DNA from: Treponema sp.
GTDB taxonomy: Bacteria > Spirochaetota > Spirochaetia > Treponematales > Treponemataceae
Assembly: GCA_016297415.1 (NCBI GenBank)
Contig: JAEDGQ010000039.1
Coordinates: 1 to 16,996, forward strand
Direction: 5' to 3'
Length of the DNA stretch: 16,996 bases
Under the pieces are notes generated by a model that ran no database searches, was not told where the DNA came from, and saw nothing but the letters and a program-made list of their open reading frames with translations. Both the position numbers and the translations under genes were made by a program. Shown here piece by piece: positions 7,445 through 14,949 of this stretch; the first letter of the stretch is position 1, and every line of letters begins with the position of its first letter.

Positions 7445-9550
7445 TTATTTCTGTTCTTCAAGAGCGTCAACATAAGAAAGGTTAAGACGACCCATCTTGT
7501 CAACTTCAAGAAGTTTAACAGGAATCTGCTGTCCTTCTTTAAGAACATCTGTAACTTTTTCTACGTGCTGACGAGAGAGCTTAGAAATGTGTACAAGACC
7601 TTCTTTTCCAGGAAGAATTTCAACAAATGCACCGAAGTCCATAATACGTTTAACAGTTCCGTTGTAAACTGTACCAACTTCCGGATCTTCACAGATGCCT
7701 TTAACAGCCATTTTAGCTTCTTCAGCTGATTTACCAGTTTTACCGTAAATCTGAACTGTTCCGTCATCTTCTGTGTTGATTGTAACATTATACTGAGCAC
7801 AAAGTGCTTTAATGTTTTTTCCACCTGGTCCAATGAGAGCACCAATCTTGTCTGGACTGATCTTCATTGTAAGGATTTTTGGAGCATAAGGACTGATTGG
7901 CTGTGGTTTGTCGATACATTTTTCCATGATTGAAAGAATGTGGAGACGACCTTCACGAGCCTGTTCCATAGCTTTCTTCATGATTTCTGTAGTAACACCG
8001 GCAATCTTGATATCCATCTGGAAACCAGTAATACCGTCTTTTGTACCAGCTACCTTAAAGTCCATATCACCAAGGTGATCTTCTTCACCAAGAATATCAG
8101 AAAGGATTGCATAACGTCCGTAAGGATTGTCGCCTTCTGGTTCTGTAATAAGACCCATGGCAATACCTGCAACCATTTTCTTCATTGGTACACCAGCTGC
8201 CAGCATAGCAAGACATCCACCACAAGTAGAAGCCTGTGATGATGAACCGTTAGATTCGAGGATTTCTGATACTACGCGAACTGTGTATGGGAATTCTGAA
8301 ACTGGTGGAACCATAGCTGCAAGAGAGCGGCGTGCAAGATTTCCGTGACCAATTTCGCGGCGTCCAGTTGTAAGACGACCTACTTCACCAACTGAGTAAG
8401 GCGGGAAGTTGTAGTGAAGAATGAAATTTTCACTTCTTTCTCCATCAATATCATCATATACCTGAGCGTCAAGTGTTGTACCGAGAGTACATGTAGCAAG
8501 GGACTGTGTTTCACCACGAGTAAAGAGAGCCGATCCGTGTGGACGTGGAAGAACGTTTACTTCACAAGTGATTGGACGGATTTCTGTAACCTTACGTCCG
8601 TCTACACGAAGTCCCTTGTCAAGGATGCTCTTACGGAGCAGATTGTACTGAATGTCATCAAAGCAAGCATCAAAAAGCTTTTTCTGAATTTCATCAGCAA
8701 ACTGTTCAGCATGAGCTTCAACAAGCTGTTTTTTAGCAGCAGAAATTGCAGCACCACGAGCCTCTTTTGATTCCTTGAAACATGCAGCTTCAAGAAGTGG
8801 AGTTGCTTCTGCAATGATTGCATCTTTGTTTGCAAGTTCTACATTAAGTGGTGCAAGTGGAAGTTTTTCTTTACCACATTTTGCAACAAGCTGTTCCTGA
8901 AGTTCACACATTGCTGTAATAAAGCCCTGAGCTTTATCAAGAGCACCGAGCATTACTTCTTCAGAAACTTCATCAGCACCACCTTCAACCATTGTGAAGC
9001 CGTCTTTTGTTCCGGCTACAACGATTTCAAGCTGAGCTGCTTCCTGCTGCTTGAATGTTGGGTTGATTACATATTCACCGTTGATATAAGCAACACGAGC
9101 AGCTGCAACTGGACCATGGAATGGAATATCAGAAATTGATACTGCTGCAGAAGCTGCTACAACTGCAAGAATATCTGGCGGGTTAACACCGTCTGAAGAT
9201 ACACATGTTGGAACAATCTGAATTTCACGACCAAATGATACTTCAAAAAGTGGACGCATAGGACGGTCAATAAGACGAGAAACGAGAATTTCTTTATCCT
9301 TTGGACGACCTTCACGCTTTACGAAACCACCAGGAATTTTTCCTGCTGCGTAATATTTTTCATTATATTCAACAGTAACTGGAACGAAATCCAATCCTTC
9401 TTTTACTTCTTTTGAAGCACAAACTGTTGCAACGATAGCAGAGCCTGCGTACTGTGCATAAACACATCCGTTTGCCTGTTTACCGATTTTTCCAGTTTCA
9501 AGGATAAGATCCTGTCCGTTAAAATTGTAAGTTACTCTATTGATTGCCAT
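7445..9550 (-). CDS. pnp: Polyribonucleotide nucleotidyltransferase (PNPase)
   Basis: PNPase degrades RNA 3' to 5' by phosphorolysis and takes part in mRNA turnover and RNA quality control. The 701 residues carry the full architecture: first RNase PH-like domain (about 10-145), the helical alpha domain (about 240-305), second RNase PH-like domain (about 310-545), KH domain with the GPGG loop (574-577), and S1 domain (about 625-693). The catalytic set corresponding to E. coli D486/D492/K494 is present as D491, D497 and K499 in DHLGDMDFK. The ATG has an AAGAAGG ribosome-binding site and lies 20 nt after the rpsO stop, so rpsO-pnp are co-transcribed as in many bacteria. That gap is too short for the RNase III-processed leader stem known from E. 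coli pnp, so regulation of that type is not visible here. Confidence 0.98.
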   Translation of the reverse strand: MAINRVTYNFNGQDLILETGKIGKQANGCVYAQYAGSAIVATVCASKEVKEGLDFVPVTVEYNEKYYAAGKIPGGFVKREGRPKDKEILVSRLIDRPMRPLFEVSFGREIQIVPTCVSSDGVNPPDILAVVAASAAVSISDIPFHGPVAAARVAYINGEYVINPTFKQQEAAQLEIVVAGTKDGFTMVEGGADEVSEEVMLGALDKAQGFITAMCELQEQLVAKCGKEKLPLAPLNVELANKDAIIAEATPLLEAACFKESKEARGAAISAAKKQLVEAHAEQFADEIQKKLFDACFDDIQYNLLRKSILDKGLRVDGRKVTEIRPITCEVNVLPRPHGSALFTRGETQSLATCTLGTTLDAQVYDDIDGERSENFILHYNFPPYSVGEVGRLTTGRREIGHGNLARRSLAAMVPPVSEFPYTVRVVSEILESNGSSSQASTCGGCLAMLAAGVPMKKMVAGIAMGLITEPEGDNPYGRYAILSDILGEEDHLGDMDFKVAGTKDGITGFQMDIKIAGVTTEIMKKAMEQAREGRLHILSIMEKCIDKPQPISPYAPKILTMKISPDKIGALIGPGGKNIKALCAQYNVTINTEDDGTVQIYGKTGKSAEEAKMAVKGICEDPEVGTVYNGTVKRIMDFGAFVEILPGKEGLVHISKLSRQHVEKVTDVLKEGQQIPVKLLEVDKMGRLNLSYVDALEEQK

Positions 9551-9570
9551 TACTTACCTTCTTAAACAAA

Positions 9571-9840
9571 TTATTTGCGGAGGCCCAGTTCTTTAATAAG
9601 TGAACGATAGAGTTCGAGATCCTTGTTCTGAAGGTATTTGAGGAGCTTACGGCGCTGACCGATAATCTTGAGAAGACCACGTGATGCACCTGTATCTTTT
9701 GGGAACTGCTGTACATGAGCAGTAAGCTGTTTAATACGTTCAGTTAAGAGAGCGATCTGAACTTTTACGTTTCCTGTGTCGGCTTCGTTAGCGCCAAATT
9801 TGCTGATTAATGCAGCTGATTCTTCTTTTGTAAGTGACAT
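9571..9840 (-). CDS. rpsO: 30S ribosomal protein S15
   Basis: S15 binds the central domain of 16S rRNA and nucleates assembly of the 30S platform. The protein from the ATG at 9840 is 89 residues, the standard length, and has the family pattern: an N-terminal helix, NEADTGNVKVQIALLTERI, the conserved DTGASRGLLKIIGQRRKLLKY region split over two helices, and the LGLRK end. The start is set by an AAAGGAG ribosome-binding site about 7 nt upstream; an in-frame extension to 9930 lies inside the end of the truB-ribF gene and has no family similarity. The gap to the upstream gene is 22 nt, and no promoter is clear in it, so rpsO is probably expressed from the operon. Confidence 0.98.
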   Translation of the reverse strand: MSLTKEESAALISKFGANEADTGNVKVQIALLTERIKQLTAHVQQFPKDTGASRGLLKIIGQRRKLLKYLQNKDLELYRSLIKELGLRK

Positions 9841-9862
9841 AATACTTACTCCTTTAATAAAA

Positions 9863-11728
9863 TTATTTTCTCTGGGAGTAATCAAATTGAATTGACCGTA
9901 CAAAACCTCTGAGCGATCCATCAGAATCAAGCACGCGAAGTAAACCGGATTCTAATTTACAAACTGCAGTTTTTGTAACGGAAATCTCTTCGCTTCCAGA
10001 AATTACCATATTAACTGCGACGGTGTATTCACCATCTGAAGGGAATACCTGCATTCCCTGTTTTTTACAGACAAGCCAGTTCTGACCATCTGATACTTCC
10101 CTTCTCCACTGGAAACCTGCACAATCGATTTCGAAGGATTTATGAAGCATTATCTTTACATCATCAAAACTTCCGTCCAGTACATCCTGGCGGATTCTTG
10201 AAGAACTGACTTTTTTATCAAGGTAATCAACAAAACTGTGAACATCAAAATCAATGGTGTTTTCCATACAGAACTGTCTGATGGCAGTTACATCTGTTAA
10301 TCCTTTATGTCCGCATCTGAAATCTTCACCTTCAACAAGATATTTCAGGTTACAGTTATCTCTTAAAACGGACAAGAAATCTGTTCCACTAATTTTAACG
10401 AAATCATCAGAAAAGTCAATTACCACAACAAATGCAAATCCTTTCTGTATAAAGAATTCCATACGCTGAGAAAGTGTAGACACATCACCAGGATATTCAT
10501 CTCCGGCTTTTACGGAACGTGTACTGTGCCTGAAAGTAACAATTCCGGGAACATACTCATTCCGGCTTATAAGGGAATCAAATATGGCATCATGGCCGAT
10601 ATGTGTTCCATCAAAACTACCAATAGAAATTGCAGTTCCCTTCTTTTTAAAATCTTCAGAGAATTTACCGGAGTAAATTTGTTCCCAGGAATAAATCTTT
10701 ATTTTTTCCCTTCTTACAGGATTTACAAAACCGTAAGACAATTTGCGTCCGGATTTTTTTATAACACCTGCAAAATCAAGATCAGGATAAAAAACTGCAA
10801 ATTCACAGTTATCTGAAGGTTTTTCGGTGTAATAAAAAGAATGATTTTTTAATCTTCGTCCGCTGCTGAAGTCCTGAACATAAGCTCTCGAAAGAATTGC
10901 AGGAGTAAATCCACAATATTTAGCAATACTGATTGTCATTGGATAAATGCAGTCTTTAACTTCCTGTTCAAAAACTGTATCTCCGCGACGATTAAAAGCA
11001 GGTCCTGTTTCACCAGTTTCTTTCTGTCTGTTTATTTTTTTCAGCAAAGAAGAAATTGTAAAATCCCCCAGCTGAGTAAATCCGGCTGCATCTTTAAGGT
11101 TAAAAGGACCAACACTTGTACGGCGTAAAGCTGCCAGATGAGCACAACTGCCGCATTTTGCTGCAATATCTCTTGCAAGAGAACGGATATAAGTTCCTTT
11201 TGAACAGTTAACTTCAATCAAAGCATACTGTTCATAAAAATCCAGCAGCTTTATTGAGTGAATTGTAATTTTACGGGCAGGAAGTTCAACATTCTTACCG
11301 CTTCTCATTAAATCACTGGCTCTTTTTCCATTTACATGAAGTGCACTGAATGCCGGCGGAATCTGGTCAATTTCACCCTTAAAAAAATCAAGGGCTTTCA
11401 TAACTTCGCCTTCAGAAGGTACAGTTCCTTCCCTTATAACATTACCGGTAGGATCAAGAGTGTCAGTTTCTTTTCCAAACTCAATAAGTGCAAGATAAGT
11501 TTTGCTGAAATTTGTAATATGAGGAACAAGTCTTGTTAAACTGCCTGTTAAAACAACAAGAAGACCGTCTGCAAAGGAATCCAAAGTTCCAGTATGACCC
11601 ACCTTTCCTGTATCTAGAGCTCTTTTTACTGCTGTAAGTGAAGAAAAACTTGTTTCTCCGGACTGCTTCGCTAAAAGCAGAATCCCGGAGCTGTTATTTT
11701 TATTCTGAATCTGGTTCCTGTTCACCAT
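9863..11728 (-). CDS. Fusion protein: tRNA Psi55 synthase (TruB) + RibF-type FMN adenylyltransferase domain
   Basis: One uninterrupted 621-residue frame carries two enzymes that are usually separate neighbouring genes. Residues about 15-250 are TruB, which makes pseudouridine-55 in tRNA: GHTGTLD (44-50) with catalytic Asp50, KTY (76-78) with the conserved Tyr, and the SKGTYIRSLARD block (176-187). Residues about 255-345 look like the TruB C-terminal PUA-like region. From about 365 the sequence is a RibF N-terminal domain, which transfers AMP from ATP to FMN to make FAD: GSFDGTHIGH (370-379), GEDFRCGH (467-474) and SSSRIR (508-513, family SSTxIR). The last 80 or so residues have no GFPTxN motif and are shorter than a riboflavin kinase domain; only a weak echo (PSDGEYTVAV) is visible. 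I chose the ATG at 11728, which overlaps rbfA by 29 nt; a TTG at 11767 would add 13 unconserved residues. Both motif sets look intact, so dual activity is plausible but unproved. Chromosomal order truB then ribF is kept, as expected of a gene fusion. Confidence 0.88.
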   Translation of the reverse strand: MVNRNQIQNKNNSSGILLLAKQSGETSFSSLTAVKRALDTGKVGHTGTLDSFADGLLVVLTGSLTRLVPHITNFSKTYLALIEFGKETDTLDPTGNVIREGTVPSEGEVMKALDFFKGEIDQIPPAFSALHVNGKRASDLMRSGKNVELPARKITIHSIKLLDFYEQYALIEVNCSKGTYIRSLARDIAAKCGSCAHLAALRRTSVGPFNLKDAAGFTQLGDFTISSLLKKINRQKETGETGPAFNRRGDTVFEQEVKDCIYPMTISIAKYCGFTPAILSRAYVQDFSSGRRLKNHSFYYTEKPSDNCEFAVFYPDLDFAGVIKKSGRKLSYGFVNPVRREKIKIYSWEQIYSGKFSEDFKKKGTAISIGSFDGTHIGHDAIFDSLISRNEYVPGIVTFRHSTRSVKAGDEYPGDVSTLSQRMEFFIQKGFAFVVVIDFSDDFVKISGTDFLSVLRDNCNLKYLVEGEDFRCGHKGLTDVTAIRQFCMENTIDFDVHSFVDYLDKKVSSSRIRQDVLDGSFDDVKIMLHKSFEIDCAGFQWRREVSDGQNWLVCKKQGMQVFPSDGEYTVAVNMVISGSEEISVTKTAVCKLESGLLRVLDSDGSLRGFVRSIQFDYSQRK

Positions 11729-12104
11729 TAGTCTGCTGCCTGCGGATTTCGTTTTCCTCCGCTTCAAGCTGATTTAATTTATGAACCATTTCAAAACCTT
11801 CCTTTATTGAATTATCTGCAATAAAGGTAAGTTTTGGAAATTTTCTGATAGTAAGTTTTTTTGCAATGGAAGTCTGAATGAAACCTGCTGCACTGTTAAG
11901 ACCTGCAACACCTTTTACAATCTGACCTTCCGGTAAAAAACTTGATACATAAACTTTTGCAAAAGCAAGATCTGCTGCAACTTCAACCCTATTGATTGTA
12001 AGAAATGAAGAAACACGAGGATCTTTAATTTTCTGAAGAGAGATGAGTTTTGCAATCTCATCTCTGATCTGTTCGCCTAAGCGGGCAAGTCTGAATTCAC
12101 CCAT
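11700..12104 (-). CDS. rbfA: 30S ribosome-binding factor A
   Basis: RbfA is a small KH-fold protein that binds the immature 30S subunit near 16S helix 1 and supports late maturation and cold adaptation. The 134-residue length fits. The family pattern is visible: RLARLGEQIRDEIAKLI, then KDPRVSSFLTINRVEVAADLAFAKVYVSSF, then a helical segment and KKLTIRKFPKLTFIAD. The C-terminal 30 residues are acidic and polar, as is common. The start codon shares one base with the infB stop (TAATG), with AGGAG 10 nt upstream inside infB, so translation is probably coupled. The end of the gene overlaps the truB-ribF start by 29 nt. Confidence 0.96.
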   Translation of the reverse strand: MGEFRLARLGEQIRDEIAKLISLQKIKDPRVSSFLTINRVEVAADLAFAKVYVSSFLPEGQIVKGVAGLNSAAGFIQTSIAKKLTIRKFPKLTFIADNSIKEGFEMVHKLNQLEAEENEIRRQQTNGEQEPDSE

Positions 12105-14884
12105 TATTCAGCATCTCCTGCATTCTGTGCACGGGCTGCTTTTTTTGCAGCTTTTTCAGCTTTACCTTTAGCTTTTGCAGCAGCTTCTTCTTCAGCAAGT
12201 AATGCTGCTTCTGCTTCTGCTTCAGCTCTTGCTGCTTCTGCACGTGCTTTAGCCTGTTTTTCAGCTTCAGCCTTTTCATCATGGAGGGATTCACCAAGTT
12301 TGCGGGCAACTTCAACATATTCGATACATTCCAGCTGATCGCCTACCTGAATATCCTGCCAGTTTTCTAAGCCGATACCACATTCGAAGCCTTCTTTAAC
12401 TTCTTTAGCATCATCCTTGAAACGCTTGAGGGAGCTGATGTTACCAGTCCATTTAACAATACCGTCACGAATAAGGTTAACTGTACAGTTACGTTTAACC
12501 ATACCTTCTGTAACCATACATCCGGCAATTATGCCGACTTTTGGAACGCGGAATGTGTTACGAACTTCAACTGTACCAATATTCTGTTCGATAGTATCTG
12601 GACGGAGCATACCTTCCATAGCCTGCTGAATTTCTTCAACACACTTGTAGATAATGTTGTATTTTCGGATTTCAACTTTTTCTGTATCAGCCAGAAGCTT
12701 AGCTTTTGGAGTTGGACGAACGTTAAATCCGATAAGAATACAGTTACCGTCTGCAGCTGCAAGAGTTACATCACTTTCGTTAATTGCACCGGCTGAAGAA
12801 TGAATAACATTCAGGCGGATTTCTGAAGTAGAAAGTTTTTCAAGAGAAGCTTTGAGGGCTTCTGCAGACCCCTGAAGGTCAGCTTTGATGATAACTTTAA
12901 GTTCTTTAATTTCGCTTGAAGCAATATCGCTGGCAAGAGAATCAAGAGTTGTTTTTCTGACAGCTTTAGCTGCTTCGTAGCGTTTAAGTTCCTGACGTTT
13001 CTGAGCAATGTCACGAGCATCTCTTTCTGTTTCAGTAACCTGGAATGGATCACCTGCATTTGGCATTTCATCAAGACCAAGTACTTCAACTGGCATAGAA
13101 GGAGTTGCTTCTGTAATTTTTTCACCATGATCATTGAACATGGCACGAACTTTACCAGAGTAAATACCTGCTACAAATGGATCACCAACCTTAAGTGTAC
13201 CGCTCTGAATTACAACATCTGCAACTACACCACGGCCCTGATCAACGCGAGATTCAATAACTTTACCTTCGGCACGTGTATTCCACTGAGTTTTAAGTTC
13301 AAGCATTTCTGCCTGGAGAAGAACTGCATCAAGAAGTTCATCAATACCTTCACCTTTGAAAGCTGAGATTTTTACGTACTGTGTATCACCACCCCATTCT
13401 TCTGGTGTAAGACCCTGTTCAGAAAGCTGAGTCATAACTCTGTCCGGATTAGCATCTGGTTTATCCATCTTGTTTATAGCAACAACGATAGGTACCTTTG
13501 CATCTTTTGCATGGCTTAATGCTTCAAGAGTCTGAGGCATAACACCATCATCTGCTGCAACTACAAGAATACAAACGTCTGTAATCTGTGCACCACGGGC
13601 ACGCATCATTGTAAATGCTTCATGTCCTGGAGTATCAAGGAATGTAATTACACCCTTTTCAGTTTTAACCTGATAAGCACCGATTTTCTGAGTAATACCA
13701 CCAGCTTCTCCGGCAACAACATTTGTTTTACGGATAGCATCAAGAGTTTTTGTCTTACCGTGGTCTACGTGACCCATTACAGTAACGATTGGAGGACGGA
13801 ATTCTTCGTTTCCTTCAATACCCTTATCGCTTTCAATTACAGTTTCATCATAAAGAGAAACAAGATGTACTTCACAATCGTATTCAGCGGCAAGTAAAGT
13901 TGCTGTATCAGAATCGATTGACTGGTTGATAGTAACCATCATACCCATAGACATGAGTTTTCCGATGAGTTCACCAGCTTTAAGATTCATCTTGCGGGCA
14001 AGATCTGAAACTGAAACAGTTTCCATAATATCAATTGTTTTTGGAACAACACTGGCAGGAACTGCTGCCTTCTTCTTGTGAAGTTCTTCTTCATCAAACA
14101 ATTCTTCTTTATCTTTGCGGTTGTTATAAACCTGTTTTTTACCCTTAAAAGCTTTTTTTCCAGGACCTTTCTGTTCTGGAATTGCAGATGCTACAGGAGC
14201 ACCTCCAAAGCCTGGCTTAGAACCAAAACCTGGACGAGGTCCGCCGAATCCTGGTCTGCCACCTGCTCCCTGTGGACGAGATCCCCCAAATCCTGGTCTG
14301 CCCCCTGCACCCTGAGGTCCTCTGTTAAAACCTCCGGATCCTCGGTTAAATCCGCCGCCCTGACCACCGCGGTTAAATCCACCACCCTGGCCGTTACGGT
14401 CTCTGTTCTGATAGTTTTCGCGAGCCTGTGCCCCGGAAAAACCACCTTCTCTTCTCTGACCATTGCCAAACTGACGGTTTCCATATCCGCCGTTTCCAGA
14501 ACGGAATCCGCCATTATTGCGTGCAGGACGATCAGAAAGATTTCCAGCCTTTACATTTGGTCTTGAAGAATTAAGTTCAAAAGTAGTACGTGTCGAAGCT
14601 GCAGGTTTTGCCTGCTGAGGACGACTTTGAGTTGAGGCTGGTGCAGATGCTGGTGCTGCAGCAGGAGCTTTTTTTACAACAGGAACAGGTCTTTTCTGAT
14701 CTGCTCCCTGAGTCTGCGGCTTAGGTGCTTCAGGAGCAGCCGAAGGTGCCTTTTTTCTAACAACGACTACCTTTTTCTTTTCTGTTGCTCCAGCAGCTGG
14801 TGCAGGAGTTTTAGCTTCTGCGGCAGGTTCTGCCTTTTTCTTATTTAATACAAATCCGGGCTTTTTATCTGTTTCTTCAGCCAT
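12104..14884 (-). CDS. infB: Translation initiation factor IF-2
   Basis: IF2 is the GTPase that brings fMet-tRNA to the 30S subunit and promotes subunit joining. In the 926 residues: a Lys/Ala/Pro-rich disordered start (1-100); a Gly-rich segment with FGG, FNRG and RPGFGG units (about 122-230); a basic/acidic linker; the IF2N-like helical region (about 288-320); the G domain with G1 GHVDHGKT (371-378), switch GEAGGITQKIGAYQV (391-405), G3 DTPGH (417-421), G4 NKMD (471-474) and G5 SAFKG (507-511); then the beta-barrel, linker and C-terminal tRNA-binding domains up to about residue 860. Residues 862-926 are an added Ala/Glu/Lys-rich tail, probably one long helix. All GTPase motifs are intact. 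The ATG has a GAGG-type site rather far upstream (14 nt). The gene starts 65 nt after nusA and runs into rbfA with a one-base overlap. Confidence 0.97.
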   Translation of the reverse strand: MAEETDKKPGFVLNKKKAEPAAEAKTPAPAAGATEKKKVVVVRKKAPSAAPEAPKPQTQGADQKRPVPVVKKAPAAAPASAPASTQSRPQQAKPAASTRTTFELNSSRPNVKAGNLSDRPARNNGGFRSGNGGYGNRQFGNGQRREGGFSGAQARENYQNRDRNGQGGGFNRGGQGGGFNRGSGGFNRGPQGAGGRPGFGGSRPQGAGGRPGFGGPRPGFGSKPGFGGAPVASAIPEQKGPGKKAFKGKKQVYNNRKDKEELFDEEELHKKKAAVPASVVPKTIDIMETVSVSDLARKMNLKAGELIGKLMSMGMMVTINQSIDSDTATLLAAEYDCEVHLVSLYDETVIESDKGIEGNEEFRPPIVTVMGHVDHGKTKTLDAIRKTNVVAGEAGGITQKIGAYQVKTEKGVITFLDTPGHEAFTMMRARGAQITDVCILVVAADDGVMPQTLEALSHAKDAKVPIVVAINKMDKPDANPDRVMTQLSEQGLTPEEWGGDTQYVKISAFKGEGIDELLDAVLLQAEMLELKTQWNTRAEGKVIESRVDQGRGVVADVVIQSGTLKVGDPFVAGIYSGKVRAMFNDHGEKITEATPSMPVEVLGLDEMPNAGDPFQVTETERDARDIAQKRQELKRYEAAKAVRKTTLDSLASDIASSEIKELKVIIKADLQGSAEALKASLEKLSTSEIRLNVIHSSAGAINESDVTLAAADGNCILIGFNVRPTPKAKLLADTEKVEIRKYNIIYKCVEEIQQAMEGMLRPDTIEQNIGTVEVRNTFRVPKVGIIAGCMVTEGMVKRNCTVNLIRDGIVKWTGNISSLKRFKDDAKEVKEGFECGIGLENWQDIQVGDQLECIEYVEVARKLGESLHDEKAEAEKQAKARAEAARAEAEAEAALLAEEEAAAKAKGKAEKAAKKAARAQNAGDAE
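14195..14521 (-). repeat. Gly-rich FG/RGG-like repeat segment inside infB
   Basis: This coding segment (IF2 residues about 122-230) consists of degenerate short repeats: GGGFNRG-type units three times around 167-188, and QGAGGRPGFGG twice (residues 191-201 and 205-215), followed by further PGFG units. The two copies of the latter are also close at DNA level, 42 bases apart, suggesting tandem duplication. Such tracts can vary in length between strains. Confidence 0.75.
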
Positions 14885-14949
14885 ATTTTTCAGTTATTCC
14901 TCTTTAAATTATTTCTCTCGTACTACTTTCAATATTTTACTATGAATTA

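Noticed and set aside
9841..9900. Separate rpsO promoter within the truB-ribF end
   Set aside because: TTGATT followed by AT-rich sequence is present, but no acceptable -10 box sits at 16-18 nt spacing.
9841..9930. Longer form of S15 starting at 9930
   Set aside because: The standard 89-residue S15 starts at 9840 with an excellent ribosome-binding site; the extension is the out-of-frame end of truB-ribF.
11728..11767. Earlier TTG start for the truB-ribF gene
   Set aside because: It would add 13 residues lying inside rbfA with no TruB similarity and no suitably placed ribosome-binding site; the ATG at 11728 sits just before the conserved core.
12097..12318. Lys/Gln/Leu-rich frame overlapping the infB tail on the same strand
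   Set aside because: It is a frame-shifted reading of the Ala/Glu/Lys tail of IF2 and has no independent support.
14191..14400. Repetitive DNA considered as a CRISPR-like or intergenic repeat array
   Set aside because: The repeats are short, degenerate and in frame with infB, and they encode Gly-rich peptide units; there are no unique spacers of constant length.
14078..14566. Plus-strand open frame of 162 codons opposite the infB Gly-rich region
   Set aside because: The Ser/Thr/Trp-rich repeat translation is simply the antisense of the infB repeats; no start signals support it.
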